This document shows, piece by piece, positions 23,240 through 33,284 of a stretch of DNA of 64,000 nucleotides. Numbering within the stretch: position 1 is the stretch's first letter; each line of letters starts with the position of its first letter. The stretch spans positions 558,001-622,000 of the forward strand of contig OY978097.1 of NCBI GenBank assembly GCA_963854735.1. Reading direction: 5' to 3'. Made by a program: the position numbers and the translations under genes. The notes below the pieces were generated by a model. That model did no database searches. It saw only the letters and a program-made list of their open reading frames with translations, and was not told the DNA's origin. Source of the stretch: Marvania coccoides. Taxonomy: Eukaryota > Chlorophyta > Trebouxiophyceae > Chlorellales > Chlorellaceae.

Positions 23240-23901
23240 TTAAAAGACTGCCTCTGCAGCCGGGGCCTGGACCATTGCAGCCTCGGAAGCTGGGCCCTCA
23301 ACCATCCCCGGCAGCAGCACCGTGTCTATGATGTGAACCACACCGTTAACTGCTTCCACGTCGGCCATCACGACTGTAGCTGTGGCCCCCCCGGTAGGCG
23401 AAATGAAAACGCCGGTGTCGTTCTTCGCAACGGTCAGCATGCCCTGGGGGAGCAGAGTCGTCAGCTTCTCTCCATCCTGGAGAATCGTGGAAGGGACTTC
23501 GCCCGGCACCACGTGGTAGAGCAGAACGGAGGTCAAGGTTGGTGTGTCGGAGAGAAGCGCCTCCGCGGTGAGCCCAAGCTGCGCAAGGAGAGTCTCGAAG
23601 GCGGCGTTGGTCGGCGCAAAGACGGTGAGAGGGGCGGAAGCATCGTTGAGTTCATCGGCGAGGCCGGCCGCTGTGATTGCAGCAGCGAGTGTGGAGAGGT
23701 CAGGGTTGGATGCTGCAAGCGAGCCTATCAGCTGTGCGTCACCTGCGAGGGAGAGGGAGGCAACGAGGTCAAGGCGTTTAAGGTTGATTCAAGGTTACAA
23801 TAAGCACGTCAAGGTTGTGCTTCACTCAAGTTTCTCTCACCGATGGAGGGGAGCGCCACAAGCAGTGCAGCAATGATGGAGCAGCAGAATGCACGGTTCA
23901 T
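23240..23901 (-). CDS. Secreted single-domain fasciclin (FAS1) protein
   Basis: Exons 23901-23841 and 23742-23240 (gtgaga to gcag) give 187 residues. A signal peptide (NRAFCCSIIAALLVALPSIG) leads into one FAS1 domain. Its two hallmarks are visible: H1-like LTVFAPTNAAFETL and H2-like LLYHVVPGEV, with the YH motif; the C-terminal part ends GVVHIIDTVLLPG. FAS1 proteins are secreted or surface adhesion proteins found in algae, plants and bacteria. There is no obvious GPI signal; the tail is Ala/Glu/Pro-rich. The intron separates the signal peptide from the domain, a common arrangement. Confidence 0.88.
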
Positions 23902-24856
23902 GGTGGCGGCTGTGGAGCTTTTCGTTCGAATAAAATTATTAATTTTATTTAAAGGGGTCTTCTCACACCAATAGAATTCCGAGCTTTTCATTTCTTACTT
24001 TCTTTCTTTCTTTCTTTCTTTTTCTTTCCTCTCAACGTGTTGACCAAAGGGGGGTCTAATCATTGGTGCATCTGTATAAATTTTATGGGTGAAGGAAGAC
24101 CGTGGCGGGATACAACCGAGTGGGTGCCCGCGCTCGGCGGAACACCCCTGCCTGTTTGACGGCGCAGCCGCTTTTGTCAATGTTGACAAAAAAGCTGTTG
24201 CTCACCTCACTGGGAGCTGCATTTCCAGGGGCACAGAGCGGAAACTCTGGATATCCCAAGGACAGCCTACAATAGCAAATTGATTCGCATATTAGCCAAA
24301 AGAAAATAGGGCTCCACACATGGCGATTTAAAGAAAATACCCTATCCAAGCTGCAACCTCTGCTGGAGCCCCACCAACCCCCACAAAACGAGAATCCCAA
24401 TGAGAAAAACGCAGCCATGTCAACATGATGTGATTCCTGCCTTGGAAGGGGCGTTAATGAACGTTCAAACAGCACAACGTTAAAATGTCAGCTTAAAACT
24501 TACTTCAGAGAGGCGGTGCTCCCAAGAATTAAAATCGCAGCAACCCTTACATGTACATCTCCATCGAATTCGTTCAGCCTAAAGCAGAAGCTGAAGGGGG
24601 GGATTATCCACAACCTCTCAGTATTTAAAAAAAAAGTGATTAGTGTCACACCAGAGAGAGAGAGAGCAAGAGGGTGGTTTACAGAGCAGGCTTTGCTTTG
24701 CTTCTAGGGGAGGCACCAAATTTCAAATGCATTTACAATTAGTGCACATTAATTAATTTTCCACCACTTGCGAGCATCATCCCTGGCGAATTCCGAAAGC
24801 CAGCGTTCGCAATTTACAACAACAAAAAAATAATTAATCAAAGAGGCAAGCTGAAA
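23902..24856. promoter_or_regulatory. Divergent intergenic region
   Basis: A spacer of 955 bases between the fasciclin and cystathionine beta-lyase genes. Holds a CTTT microsatellite and AT-rich DNA. A 130-codon minus-strand frame (24475-24083) lacks coding bias and family similarity, so I reject it. Confidence 0.45.
23997..24028. repeat. CTTT microsatellite
   Basis: About six to seven copies of CTTT with one interruption, on the plus strand, in the divergent intergenic region. Confidence 0.9.
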
Positions 24857-26179
24857 ATGCTGCTCGCGCACGCCCCCGCGCTGCCCATCGCACACGCCAC
24901 CTCTGTTCACCTCAAAATCGCGCGCAAGCAGGTCCGCCGCTCCGTTCTGTGCATGGCATCCCCCGGCAACGGCGTCTCTTCTGGCGCCCGCCGCCGCCCC
25001 AAGCTGGCGACGCTACTGGTGCAGAGCGACGGCTTCGTGGACGACCCATTCGATGCCAGCATGCCACCCATCTACCAAACCGCCACATTCGGCCAGCCTG
25101 GGGCCATTGACATGGGAGAATATGACTACTCCCGCAGCGGCAATCCCACCCGCACCGTACTCGAGAAACAGATGGCGCTGCTGGAGGGAGCCGACCGGGC
25201 GTTTGCGTTCTCCAGTGGCATGTCGGCGCTGGCCACTGTGACCCGCCTGCTGTCGGTAGGCGACCATATCGTGGCTGGCGATGATTTATACGGCGGCACC
25301 TCTCGCCTGCTGTCCCGAGTGGTCCCAGCGGCGGGAATTGAGGTCACTAACGTGGATCTCAGCTCCCTGGACGCCGTGCGCGCGGCGGTGGTGCCTGGAA
25401 AGACCAAACTGGTGATGCTGGAGACGCCCACCAACCCGAGGATGCAAATCTGCGATATTGCGGCGGTGGCGGAGATCGCGCACGCTGCGGGGGCGCTGCT
25501 GTGCGTGGACAACTCCATCATGTGCCCGCTTTTTCAGCGCTGCTTGGACCTGGGAGCCGACATTTGCATGACCTCGGCGACTAAATTCATCGGCGGCCAT
25601 TCTGACGTCACAGCAGGCATTCTGGCGGTGCGGGATGCGGCGCTTGCGGACCGGGTGTATTTCCTGCAAAACGCGGAAGGATCGGCGCTGGGTCCCATGG
25701 ACTGCTGGCTGCTGGTGAGGGGCATAAAGACGATGGCTCTGCGAATGGAGCGCCAAGCCTCCAACGCCCAGAAAATCGCAGAGTGGTTAGACGCGCACCC
25801 CCTGGTGCACAGCGTCAACTACCCTGGGCTCCCCTCCCACCCCGGGCACGACCTGCACTTCCGCCAGGCCTCCAGCGGTGGCAGCATTCTTTCATTTATT
25901 ACGAATGATGCGGAGCTGTCCAAAGTGGTATGCGAGGCTGCTTCGCTGTTCAAGATCACGGTGTCGTTCGGCAACGTGCACTCCCTCATTTCTATGCCTT
26001 GCTTTATGAGCCATGCTTCGATCCCAGCAGAGATCAGGGCGCAGCGGGGGCTGCCTAATGACCTGGTGCGAATTTCTGTGGGGATTGAAGACGTGGATGA
26101 CCTCATTGAAGACCTGGACGCGGCATTCGAGGCGGCGGCCGCCGCGACGCGGCAGGCAGCGACAGCGGCGCAGACCTGA
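24857..26179 (+). CDS. Cystathionine beta-lyase, plastid type
   Basis: A single exon of 440 residues ending at TGA. The enzyme (EC 4.4.1.13) cleaves cystathionine to homocysteine, pyruvate and ammonia using PLP, in the methionine branch of plastid amino-acid synthesis. The first 45 residues look like a transit peptide. Motifs: YDYSRSGNPTRTVLE (cofactor and substrate binding), SSGMSALATVTRLL, the PLP lysine in TSATKFIGGHSDV, and the plant-lyase C-terminal block LISMPCFMSHASIPAEIRAQ. VDNSIMCP and YFLQNAEGSALGPMDCWL are closer to plant cystathionine beta-lyase than to gamma-synthase. Intronless, unlike most genes here. Its stop lies 95 bases from that of the convergent PhyH gene. Confidence 0.93.
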   Translation: MLLAHAPALPIAHATSVHLKIARKQVRRSVLCMASPGNGVSSGARRRPKLATLLVQSDGFVDDPFDASMPPIYQTATFGQPGAIDMGEYDYSRSGNPTRTVLEKQMALLEGADRAFAFSSGMSALATVTRLLSVGDHIVAGDDLYGGTSRLLSRVVPAAGIEVTNVDLSSLDAVRAAVVPGKTKLVMLETPTNPRMQICDIAAVAEIAHAAGALLCVDNSIMCPLFQRCLDLGADICMTSATKFIGGHSDVTAGILAVRDAALADRVYFLQNAEGSALGPMDCWLLVRGIKTMALRMERQASNAQKIAEWLDAHPLVHSVNYPGLPSHPGHDLHFRQASSGGSILSFITNDAELSKVVCEAASLFKITVSFGNVHSLISMPCFMSHASIPAEIRAQRGLPNDLVRISVGIEDVDDLIEDLDAAFEAAAAATRQAATAAQT

Positions 26180-26274
26180 CGGAAGGATTTTTTTTAATGT
26201 TACTGAAAATGAAATAGAAACCAATTATTTTATTTGAAAAGTATTCGCATTCATAACGAGATCTGAATTGACAT

Positions 26275-27329
26275 TCAACTAGGTTTCAGTGGTATAGCTA
26301 ACGATATCGGTTCGTTGGTTTCTCTATGCAAAATTGGCCTCGCTGAAAATTGAGGCATCCAGGCTCTGCGCGCGTAAGGGGTGCGATTGGGGCCACTGGC
26401 GTGCTGCAGCACGTGCGACATTATCACTGCGGAGCCAGCAGGCAGGTGCAAGGACAGCGAATCTTCGTCCGCACCACTACAACTGAGAGCATTGTCGTTA
26501 TTTTCAGAATTGAGACCAGCGAGGTGCACAAATTGAGAAGAAGCCGCATGGCTGCGGGGCCTCACAACGATGCATCCATTTTCATCGTCTGTGTCGTCCA
26601 AAGCCAACCACACTGAAATATAAGGCGCTGCAGATGAAAAAACCCAGCGGGAATACATTTCTAATATGTTTTTATATAGCAAAAAAGCTTAGTTATATTT
26701 ACCACTTCTACTCACCAGCACCTCTGGTGTCATCTCTGCACCATTCGCAGTCCCTGTGCCACGCAAAAGACGCAGCCTCGCCGCTGCGACCTGGCTTGAC
26801 GATGTACTGTTCGTTAAACAGCTGTGGCTCGCTGTCGGGGCCCATTATTGCGCAGACCAGCTGCGCAAGGTGTGAAGAGGTCAGCAGAAGGTCCGCCACA
26901 GCCTGGCGCAAGGGCCATGCGGAGCGTAACTTGTGAAATAATTCGAAGGAAGTTCTAATGGCGGGATTGGCGGAGCAAACTTTGCCTGAATGAAAAGATG
27001 CCGGGAAACACATAAATGTGTAAAATGAAGCTCGCATTACTCAATATTGAACTGTAACCATCAAATTATTACCTGGAACGGGTTCAAAAATGCAGGACGC
27101 GGCGGCACCGACGCTGCCCCACGCAGAGCTTTGATTCAAAGCGAGCTCTCGCAGGACTTCGCATTCCTACAACAAATGCACGTCTATAAAGGTGGTTTCG
27201 CGCAAACAAACAGGTGGGGAAATGGCAACTCACTGCTTGGAGAGTTTCCAGGAGATTAGTCGACAGCAAATTTGGGACAACTGTGTAGCCCAATTCCTTG
27301 AGCTGCGCTCTGATTCCATCGATATCCAT
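26275..27329 (-). CDS. Phytanoyl-CoA dioxygenase (PhyH) family protein
   Basis: Exons 27329-27234, 27166-27073, 26985-26716 and 26627-26275 give 270 residues with consistent phases. It is a 2-oxoglutarate/Fe(II) oxygenase. The start, MDIDGIRAQLKELGYTVVPN, is typical of PhyH proteins. The iron-binding HxD is in FAWHRDCEW, and the distal His with the 2-oxoglutarate Arg is in MSHVLQHASGPNRTPYARRA. A central GCIVVRPRSH loop also fits. The substrate is unknown; relatives hydroxylate acyl-CoAs, small metabolites or natural products. The C-terminus gives no clear peroxisomal signal. It diverges from a small unknown gene 130 bases away. Confidence 0.85.
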
Positions 27330-27459
27330 TAATTGTATTTTTTTGAATAAAATTTAGTCATTAAGCGTGCTGCAGTTTTTATTTTGAAAATCGTCTCGGC
27401 TTTCGATAGAATTGAATATTATATTATCTGCCGCTAATTTGAAACTATACATTTCCAAT

Positions 27460-28082
27460 ATGCACGCTCACAGTATTGTTGGAACAGCGTCAGCTGGCCA
27501 TTTCAGGGCCGCGTCCCGCACCCACCAACATCGATTTTGTGCAAAGCGGCTTTTGCGTGCTTCGCCGTTGCTGCAAGGCCTTCAAAGAAACGAAAATATG
27601 GTGTGCGGTGTCACTTTGAAAATCAAAGACTACGAAGGCGCGCCAGAGGCCTTCAGCTTGCAACCAGAGGCGGCGGCAGCACTCGAGAAAGTGCTGACCT
27701 CCCCAGCATTCTGCGAGCTGGTGCGCACCGAGACTAAGAAGTTTCCTGAGACCACCAAGCTTCAGTTCACAGGTGGGCTAAGGTTCTCGGTCTAAATTCG
27801 AAGCCTCCATTCTTTGTCGTGCTACGCGTGGCAGTGTTTTTTTTCTTGCTTTTTACTCCTCCTTTTCAAACTGTCAAAATTTCAGGAAAGCTCTTCCAGC
27901 CGGTGCCGTGGAGCCCCAGCACGCGGAGGGGCATGCCTGCCAGCATGGAGCAGTACCACGATAGCCCCACCCACGCCATAATTAACATCCCCCCAACGGT
28001 CATGTTTAAAGCGAAGGTGTTTGGGCCTGGCAACCCCGGCAGGCTGTGCGCTGTGTACGAAGTCGTTCAGACCGCCGAGTGA
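27460..28082 (+). CDS. Small conserved-looking protein of unknown function, possibly organelle-targeted
   Basis: Exons 27460-27772 and 27886-28082 (gtgggc to tcag) give 169 residues ending at TGA. The first 45 residues are rich in Ala, Arg, His and Ser with few acids, like a transit or mitochondrial presequence; MVCGVTLKIKDYEGAPEAF may begin the mature chain. The remainder is compact, with KLFQPVPWSPSTRRGMPASM and a beta-rich end (THAIINIPPTVMFKAKVFGP). An in-frame ATG within the sequence (MVCGV) is an alternative start. I do not recognise the family. It lies between a divergent PhyH gene and a convergent IMPACT-like gene. Confidence 0.65.
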
Positions 28083-28187
28083 ATCGCCTTACATGAAGAA
28101 AAAAAACGAATGTACAGAAAGTTTTGATTTGAAAAGAAATGGATTATTATCAATAAGTGGCAACGAAATGTAGATTTGCTAATGGAA

Positions 28188-29042
28188 TTATCGTGTAACG
28201 TAGCCTTCTTCATTCAGCAACTCAGCCGCCGCTTTATTGATCAGTCCGAACCGCGCTGGGCCCAGCAAAATGCCGCCAAACCACCTCGAAACCACAACGA
28301 CGACATTTTGGGCGTCCACCATCTGCAGCAGGTGTAGTAATCTACCACCGGCTGCTTGCTCGCCGTCGTCGTCACAATCTTGCAGAAACACGCCCGGCGC
28401 CCGCTCTATTCGATATGCCATGATGTTGTGAGTAGCCTGGCGTAGTTTATTGTTCGCCAGCAGCGCTTCTACCACAAAATTAACTTCCTCGACCGAGCGC
28501 ACTTCGCAGCAATGCGCTTGAAAGGTGCTCTTGCGCTCCGTCAGCGGGGTTCCGTGCACGATTTTGGAGCTCATCTCGTGCATGGGTCCTGACAGGGCAG
28601 CAGCAGCTGCGGAGGAATTTAGATTTGCCGCTTCCAGCACGCTCGCAAGGTCCGCTGCTGCGTCGTCTGATTCTCGAGCTTGGGCAGCGGTGGGTGGCGG
28701 CGGGGGTGGCGGCTTCAGCGTCTCCCATTCCTCCATCAGCCAGCTCACCCAGCCGATGAGCACCTGCTCGCCTTTTTCAAACATGGCATCTACCTGGGCG
28801 CCGAGATGGTCCAGCGCGGAATCATCAAGGTAGCCCCCGCTGGAGCGTAGCTCGACGAGGGGTGGCACCTCGCTGGGGTAGGCCCAGCTGGGGGGGAAGG
28901 AAATTTGGACGTCAATTCGGGGCGAGGCATCCAGAGCGGGGATGCTGATTAAAGCTTCGTGAGGAGATGATTTGAGGACCGCTTCGGGGTAGATCGCCTC
29001 CAGCGCCAAGATCTCGTCTTCTTGCTGGCTTCTGTCATCCAT
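28188..29042 (-). CDS. IMPACT-like protein (RWD plus UPF0029 domains)
   Basis: Intronless, 284 residues, ending at TAA. The N-terminal RWD domain starts DDRSQQEDEILALEAIYPEA and includes the YPSEVPPLVEL segment. The C-terminal UPF0029 (Impact) domain shows KSTFQAHCCEVRSVEEV, ATHNIMAYRI, DCDDDGEQAAGGRLLHLL and VVVVSRWFGGILLGPARF. The pair of domains defines IMPACT / yeast Yih1, which binds Gcn1 and restrains Gcn2, the eIF2-alpha kinase, in the cytosol. A longer frame upstream to 29129 exists, but the ATG at 29042 precedes the family start MDDRSQQEDE. A Pro-rich linker joins the domains. Confidence 0.92.
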   Translation of the reverse strand: MDDRSQQEDEILALEAIYPEAVLKSSPHEALISIPALDASPRIDVQISFPPSWAYPSEVPPLVELRSSGGYLDDSALDHLGAQVDAMFEKGEQVLIGWVSWLMEEWETLKPPPPPPPTAAQARESDDAAADLASVLEAANLNSSAAAAALSGPMHEMSSKIVHGTPLTERKSTFQAHCCEVRSVEEVNFVVEALLANNKLRQATHNIMAYRIERAPGVFLQDCDDDGEQAAGGRLLHLLQMVDAQNVVVVVSRWFGGILLGPARFGLINKAAAELLNEEGYVTR

Positions 29043-29353
29043 TGTACTCACAGAAAGGAGCACAATGATCTGCTGATTATGAAAAAAAATACGATGCGGC
29101 CCGTCTGCTGGAGAAGCGTATGGAGACATCGTGGATTTTAGAAAATTTGCAGTAATCTACCAGAGCGAAAGATCTTTGCTTTCGCGATACTGAACAGCCG
29201 TCGCGGCAAAGGAAAGCACAAAAAGCTGCCTTATTCTCTCGCTCTCCTCGCTGCCAATGCCATTAAATCATTTATTCGCACGCAGCGCGAGCTCTTTTCG
29301 CCGCCCCCCAGCCCCCCAGCCCCCCTCCCTCTCTCCTCTTCTCAACCAAGCCA

Positions 29354-29991
29354 ATGACGAAGACCGTGTACGCTGTCCCCCGGCGCCTGACCCGCATGTC
29401 GCAGCCCCAGGAGTGCGTCCAGCAGACCGCTACAGAATGCCACGAGTGGCTTCAAGGTGGCAAAGGGAAAAAACAATGCCTACAAAAACGATGCTGACCG
29501 TGCGGTCCCAGATGCCACGGTCAGCAACCACAGGTGCTGCGCTGAGAGAAGGTGAGAACCGGCTGGTTGCATGGTCACCGCGGTGCTTGCCCCAGAATCC
29601 CCAAAACATAAAGAAAAGCCCAACCATCTCTAAGTTTTTTGTTGTGTTTCCTGTGCATCGCAGGCTGCTAGATGAGTGGATATCCGAGGCCCGACGCCAC
29701 GGAGTCTCCGCTCACAAGACCGTGAGCTGGATCCGGCGCAAGATCGGCGGCCACATCGCCGTGATCCGGTGGCGGGCAGACGGCACCCTCGGCTGCGCAG
29801 TCCCCTGCGTCCTCTGTCAGCGCGAGCTCCTGAAGTATGACCTCCATATTCACTGTACTACTGAAACTGGCGACTGGTTTTCTGGGCGGCTGAGGGACGG
29901 CGGGGTTCCAGCCCCCGTCCTCACCGCCGGTCAGCGCCGCATGTTCAAACGCAATACTGGCGCGGCCAAACCTGCAAATGCCTCCTCTTGA
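29354..29991 (+). CDS. Cytidine-deaminase-fold zinc protein
   Basis: The convincing part is two exons: about 29436-29551 and 29664-29991 (ggtgag donor, cgcag acceptor, phase 2). They encode DATVSNHRCCAERRLLDEW, then WIRRKIGGHIAVIRW and AVPCVLCQREL, and end at TGA. CAE followed by PCxxC is the zinc site and catalytic Glu of the cytidine deaminase superfamily, although the gap between them is longer than usual. No ATG lies in this frame upstream. The simplest start is ATG 29354 with a 12-base exon and a 70-base GC-rich intron, giving about 151 residues; that first exon is uncertain. Substrate unknown: free nucleoside, nucleotide or nucleic acid. Confidence 0.6.
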
Positions 29992-30523
29992 CCGCTTTTA
30001 AAACTCTCATTCTTCTTCTACGCCTTTCTGTTTTTATCTCTCTCTTCATGCTGCCCTAGGATTTTTTCGGGATATTTTTTACTCTTCTTTTTTTAAATGC
30101 CCGTCCGTCAATACATACCCCTTTTTTGTAAGTTAAGTAAAAAATACATTCATTTTTGTCCATGGTTTGCGTGGGAGAGAGGAAGCTAGAAGGCGGAATC
30201 AGTCAGTTGCAAAGGGCGGGAAATTCTAGCAGAGCTGCCGTTGCTGCTTCTTTCACATTGAATTGCGCTGAGGATTGTGATCACTTGCGGCGCTACCTTA
30301 ATACGCAGCACCAAAACGTCCTAGTCTCCTAGTTACAATAAAAGAGGTGAGGTGCTGACGATGAAATGAAAAAGCTGCAAAAATTGTTTAAAATGATGCG
30401 TTTTTTGTGGGTTTTTTGTCATCCGCTGTTCAAGGCAAATTATCTTTTCTCCTTCCCCCTTGATCCTACCCCCACAACTCTCTTCTATTACCCAAATCGT
30501 TCCTTCACTCCTCTGCCCCTTCT
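29992..30523. other. Spacer between convergent genes
   Basis: T-rich 3' flank of the deaminase-fold gene and 3' flank of SAR1. No gene seen. Confidence 0.4.
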
Positions 30524-31377
30524 TTACTTGATGTACTGGCTCACCCAGCGGAAGCCATCCCCGTACCCCATCCTCCTCACCACGCTGCACATGAAGATCT
30601 CGATTGGGCGGATGTTGGATTCCTTCAGGTCCACCTTGCCCTTGCCGGTGGTCACGTTGGCCAGGCCCAGCGCGTACCGCAGCTCATCCTCTGACGCCGC
30701 CTGCGGGATGTCGATCTTGTTGCCCAGCACCAGGAAGGGCACCTCACTGAGGGAGTCGTCAGACAGCAGCGAGTCCAGCTCTTTTTTGCTCTCTGGGAAG
30801 CGCTCCCTGTCGGCCGCGTCCACCAGGAATACGATGGCGTCCACCTTGGCGTAGTAGTCCTTCCACACCTTGCGCGCAATCTCGTGGCCGCCCAGGTCAA
30901 AGGCCTTGAAGTTGATGCCCGCCATCTGGAGCTCCTGCAGGAGGAAGACAGAGAGGCGGGCGGGGAGGTAAGAAAAAGAGAGGGGGGTGGATGGGCGGGT
31001 GGAATTGGCTGTCATTGAGAACGCGAGTGTGGCGGATGGCCACACTATAAACCTCCAGTTCGCTGTTGAGGAGACGTGGGCGATCAAGAGGGATGGTGGC
31101 AATAATGGGAGAGGGAACTGACCTCTGAAGTGGGGTATTGCGTGGGCTGGTGCTGTGCCAGGCGCTCATCTTTCAACATGTGCATCAGCGTGGTCTTCCC
31201 GGCGTTATCCAGCCCAAGAAACAGGATCTTGGCATTCTTGTTATATAATCCTAAGCTGTTCAAAACGCTATAAAACCTGCGGTCAAGCAAACAAATCTAT
31301 TTTCAGTGACCTGGCCGCCGCATCGCTGTGCTCAAAGAGACAGAGGCCGTCAACGCTCACCAATTCCACAGAAACAT
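30524..31377 (-). CDS. SAR1: SAR1 small GTPase
   Basis: Exons 31377-31361 (17 bases), 31276-31123 and 30934-30524 give exactly 193 residues, the usual SAR1 length. SAR1 starts COPII coat assembly on the ER. The N-terminal amphipathic helix [20 protein letters not shown] contains the SAR1-specific membrane-inserting start, rebuilt across intron 1. G1 is GLDNAGKTT, the switch region [10 protein letters not shown]3 is DLGGHE, G4 NKID and G5 near CSV. Intron 1 runs gtgagc to cgcag and intron 2 gtcagt to tgcag. DLGGH with His instead of Gln is normal for SAR1. Confidence 0.96.
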
Positions 31378-31885
31378 CTTTTTTATTTGTTCCTCCGCAC
31401 CGCGTGAGGCGTGGGCCGCAGGATCAGCCTTGTTCAAAAGAAAACTAGAAATTATTGTAACGTAGTAACTCCAAAAGGAATATTTTTTTAGCCTCCCTCC
31501 TCTTGGGCGTCCGTACCCAGGCCAGTTGAAGCAGCCTCGCTTTCTCAGTTGCATGGGGCGCTCCAAATCACGAAGACATCTGTCCACATCACCCCTAGCG
31601 CATGCAACCCTTCAAAAGACAGAAAATCCGTGGCACTCTCTCTGGTTTCCCGTCACGGCTCTCTCAAGACAAGCTATTGTTGTTTCATTAAAAGGAGGAA
31701 AAAATATTTGAAAATATCAATATGCACAGTTTTTTTTCTATCTAGTGTGCACAAGTATACATCAAAATAAATATTAAGTAATTTGAAACTACACACGGGG
31801 ATGCTAATTCCCCCTCGCTATTTCTACAATAAACATCGTTCGTCGTTCATTTTCTACAGCCCGCCAACTCTCTATCGCGGCACTT
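31378..31885. promoter_or_regulatory. Upstream region of SAR1
   Basis: AT-rich DNA between the SAR1 start and the end of the uricase gene (both minus strand). No gene seen. Confidence 0.4.
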
Positions 31886-33284
31886 TTACAGCTTGCAATG
31901 CGGCATCACCTGGCCACGCGTCACCACCGCCTCGATGTTGCCATGGGGCTCGGAGGTTGAGATGTAGATATCGTTGTCAAATTTGGGCCCAGTCACAGGG
32001 GTGCACGGCAGGAAGTGGAGATTGGGCATGTTGAGGAACACGCTCGAAATCTCAGGGACGCTACATTGTTTGAATGTGGAAAGAAATTAGTAATGTCCTA
32101 GCGTAATTTTTATTTATACATATGATACTGGAATATTGCTGTCATTATATATTCCATGCTGCCTACCTCTCGATTGCTCCCTTGCCCATCTGGAACAGGG
32201 TGTACTGCACGCTGGGGGAGTACACGCCACCGCGCGGGGGGCCATAGAAGGCAGCCAGTATGGCCTCGCGGGCCTTGCTGTGGGCAGCGCAAAAGTTGGC
32301 GGGCTTCTTGGAGTACCTGGTACACATAGAGAGTAATGAACAATTAGAACATGCTCTAAATCATAGTCACGCGGCATTTTCACAATTTCAAAAATGTCGG
32401 GGGAATTTCCCAATAACAAAAATAGGGGAGTAAATGCATCGAACTGCTCACTTCCAGTTGGTGGTCACGATGGAGGCCACGATGCGGTCTGTCACGTCCG
32501 GCAGGACGGTGAACTTGTCGTGCAGGAAGCCAGCGTAGCCGCTCTGCGAGGTCTTCATCACTTTGAGGTCCTTCAGCCCAGAGGTGACCTCCTCCACGCC
32601 GGACTTGGACACTTCCACGTAGCACGTCCGCAACTCGGTGCCCTGCCCCACGTAGCCATGCCTTCAAATCACCAAAAAGAGGGAAATCAATTCAAAAAAC
32701 GTACTGCAGGTTTTCTTAGGGACGGCTATAAAAAAGGGACAGCAATGCCAACAATGCATTGAGGAGTAGCTCTAATAATATACGTAATCGTTGTCTCGCT
32801 CACTCGTGAGGGCCTTGGGGGGTGTTGAGTCGCGTCCAGGGCGCCACCTCCACGCTGATTTTAGCCTTGGAAACCAGGGGGTAGGTGCGGCAGAAGTGGC
32901 GGCCCAAGGCCAGGGCGTACTCCTCGGGGGAGCACGGCGCCGGGAGCTGCTTTGCGACGTAGTAGATAGTGTTTTTAACGGTGTCGGTAGCAGTCATGCC
33001 GGCGTTGCTGTCGGTGAGGTAAGCGTGCTCCATGTCACTTTCCAGCATGCACTGAACGTTCCACTCGACAAATACGTGGGCTGTGGGGGCATGGGAAAGA
33101 GGGGGTGAGTTGGAGTGAAATTACCATAAGCTAGGGCCGGTTGGCTTGAGAGGGAGAGGGTAGGTGGGAGGAGAGAGAGAAGGGAAGGGGGCAGCAGGGG
33201 TGCAGACTCACTGGATCCTTGGCGCCAAACCCTACCCAAGCGGACCTTGGATTTTCCATGCTGGTGGACAGCGAGGTGGGCCAT
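31886..33284 (-). CDS. Urate oxidase (uricase), peroxisomal
   Basis: Five exons, 33284-33212, 33080-32804, 32661-32452, 32316-32167 and 32060-31886, give 294 residues. The enzyme (EC 1.7.3.3) oxidises urate to 5-hydroxyisourate with O2 and no cofactor. Motifs: HGKSKVRLGRVWR near the start, TATDTVKNTIYYVAKQ (catalytic Thr region), MKTSQSGYAGFLHDKFTVLP, and YSPSVQYTL followed by VPEISSVFLNMPNLHFLP with the NLH motif. The C-terminus is CKL, a PTS1-type peroxisome signal. One acceptor (32662) is aag rather than cag/tag. The gene implies active purine-nitrogen recycling. Confidence 0.94.

Noticed and set aside
24083..24475. Minus-strand 130-codon open frame
   Set aside because: Low GC, Phe/Ser/Cys-rich like non-coding DNA, no start context and no family similarity.
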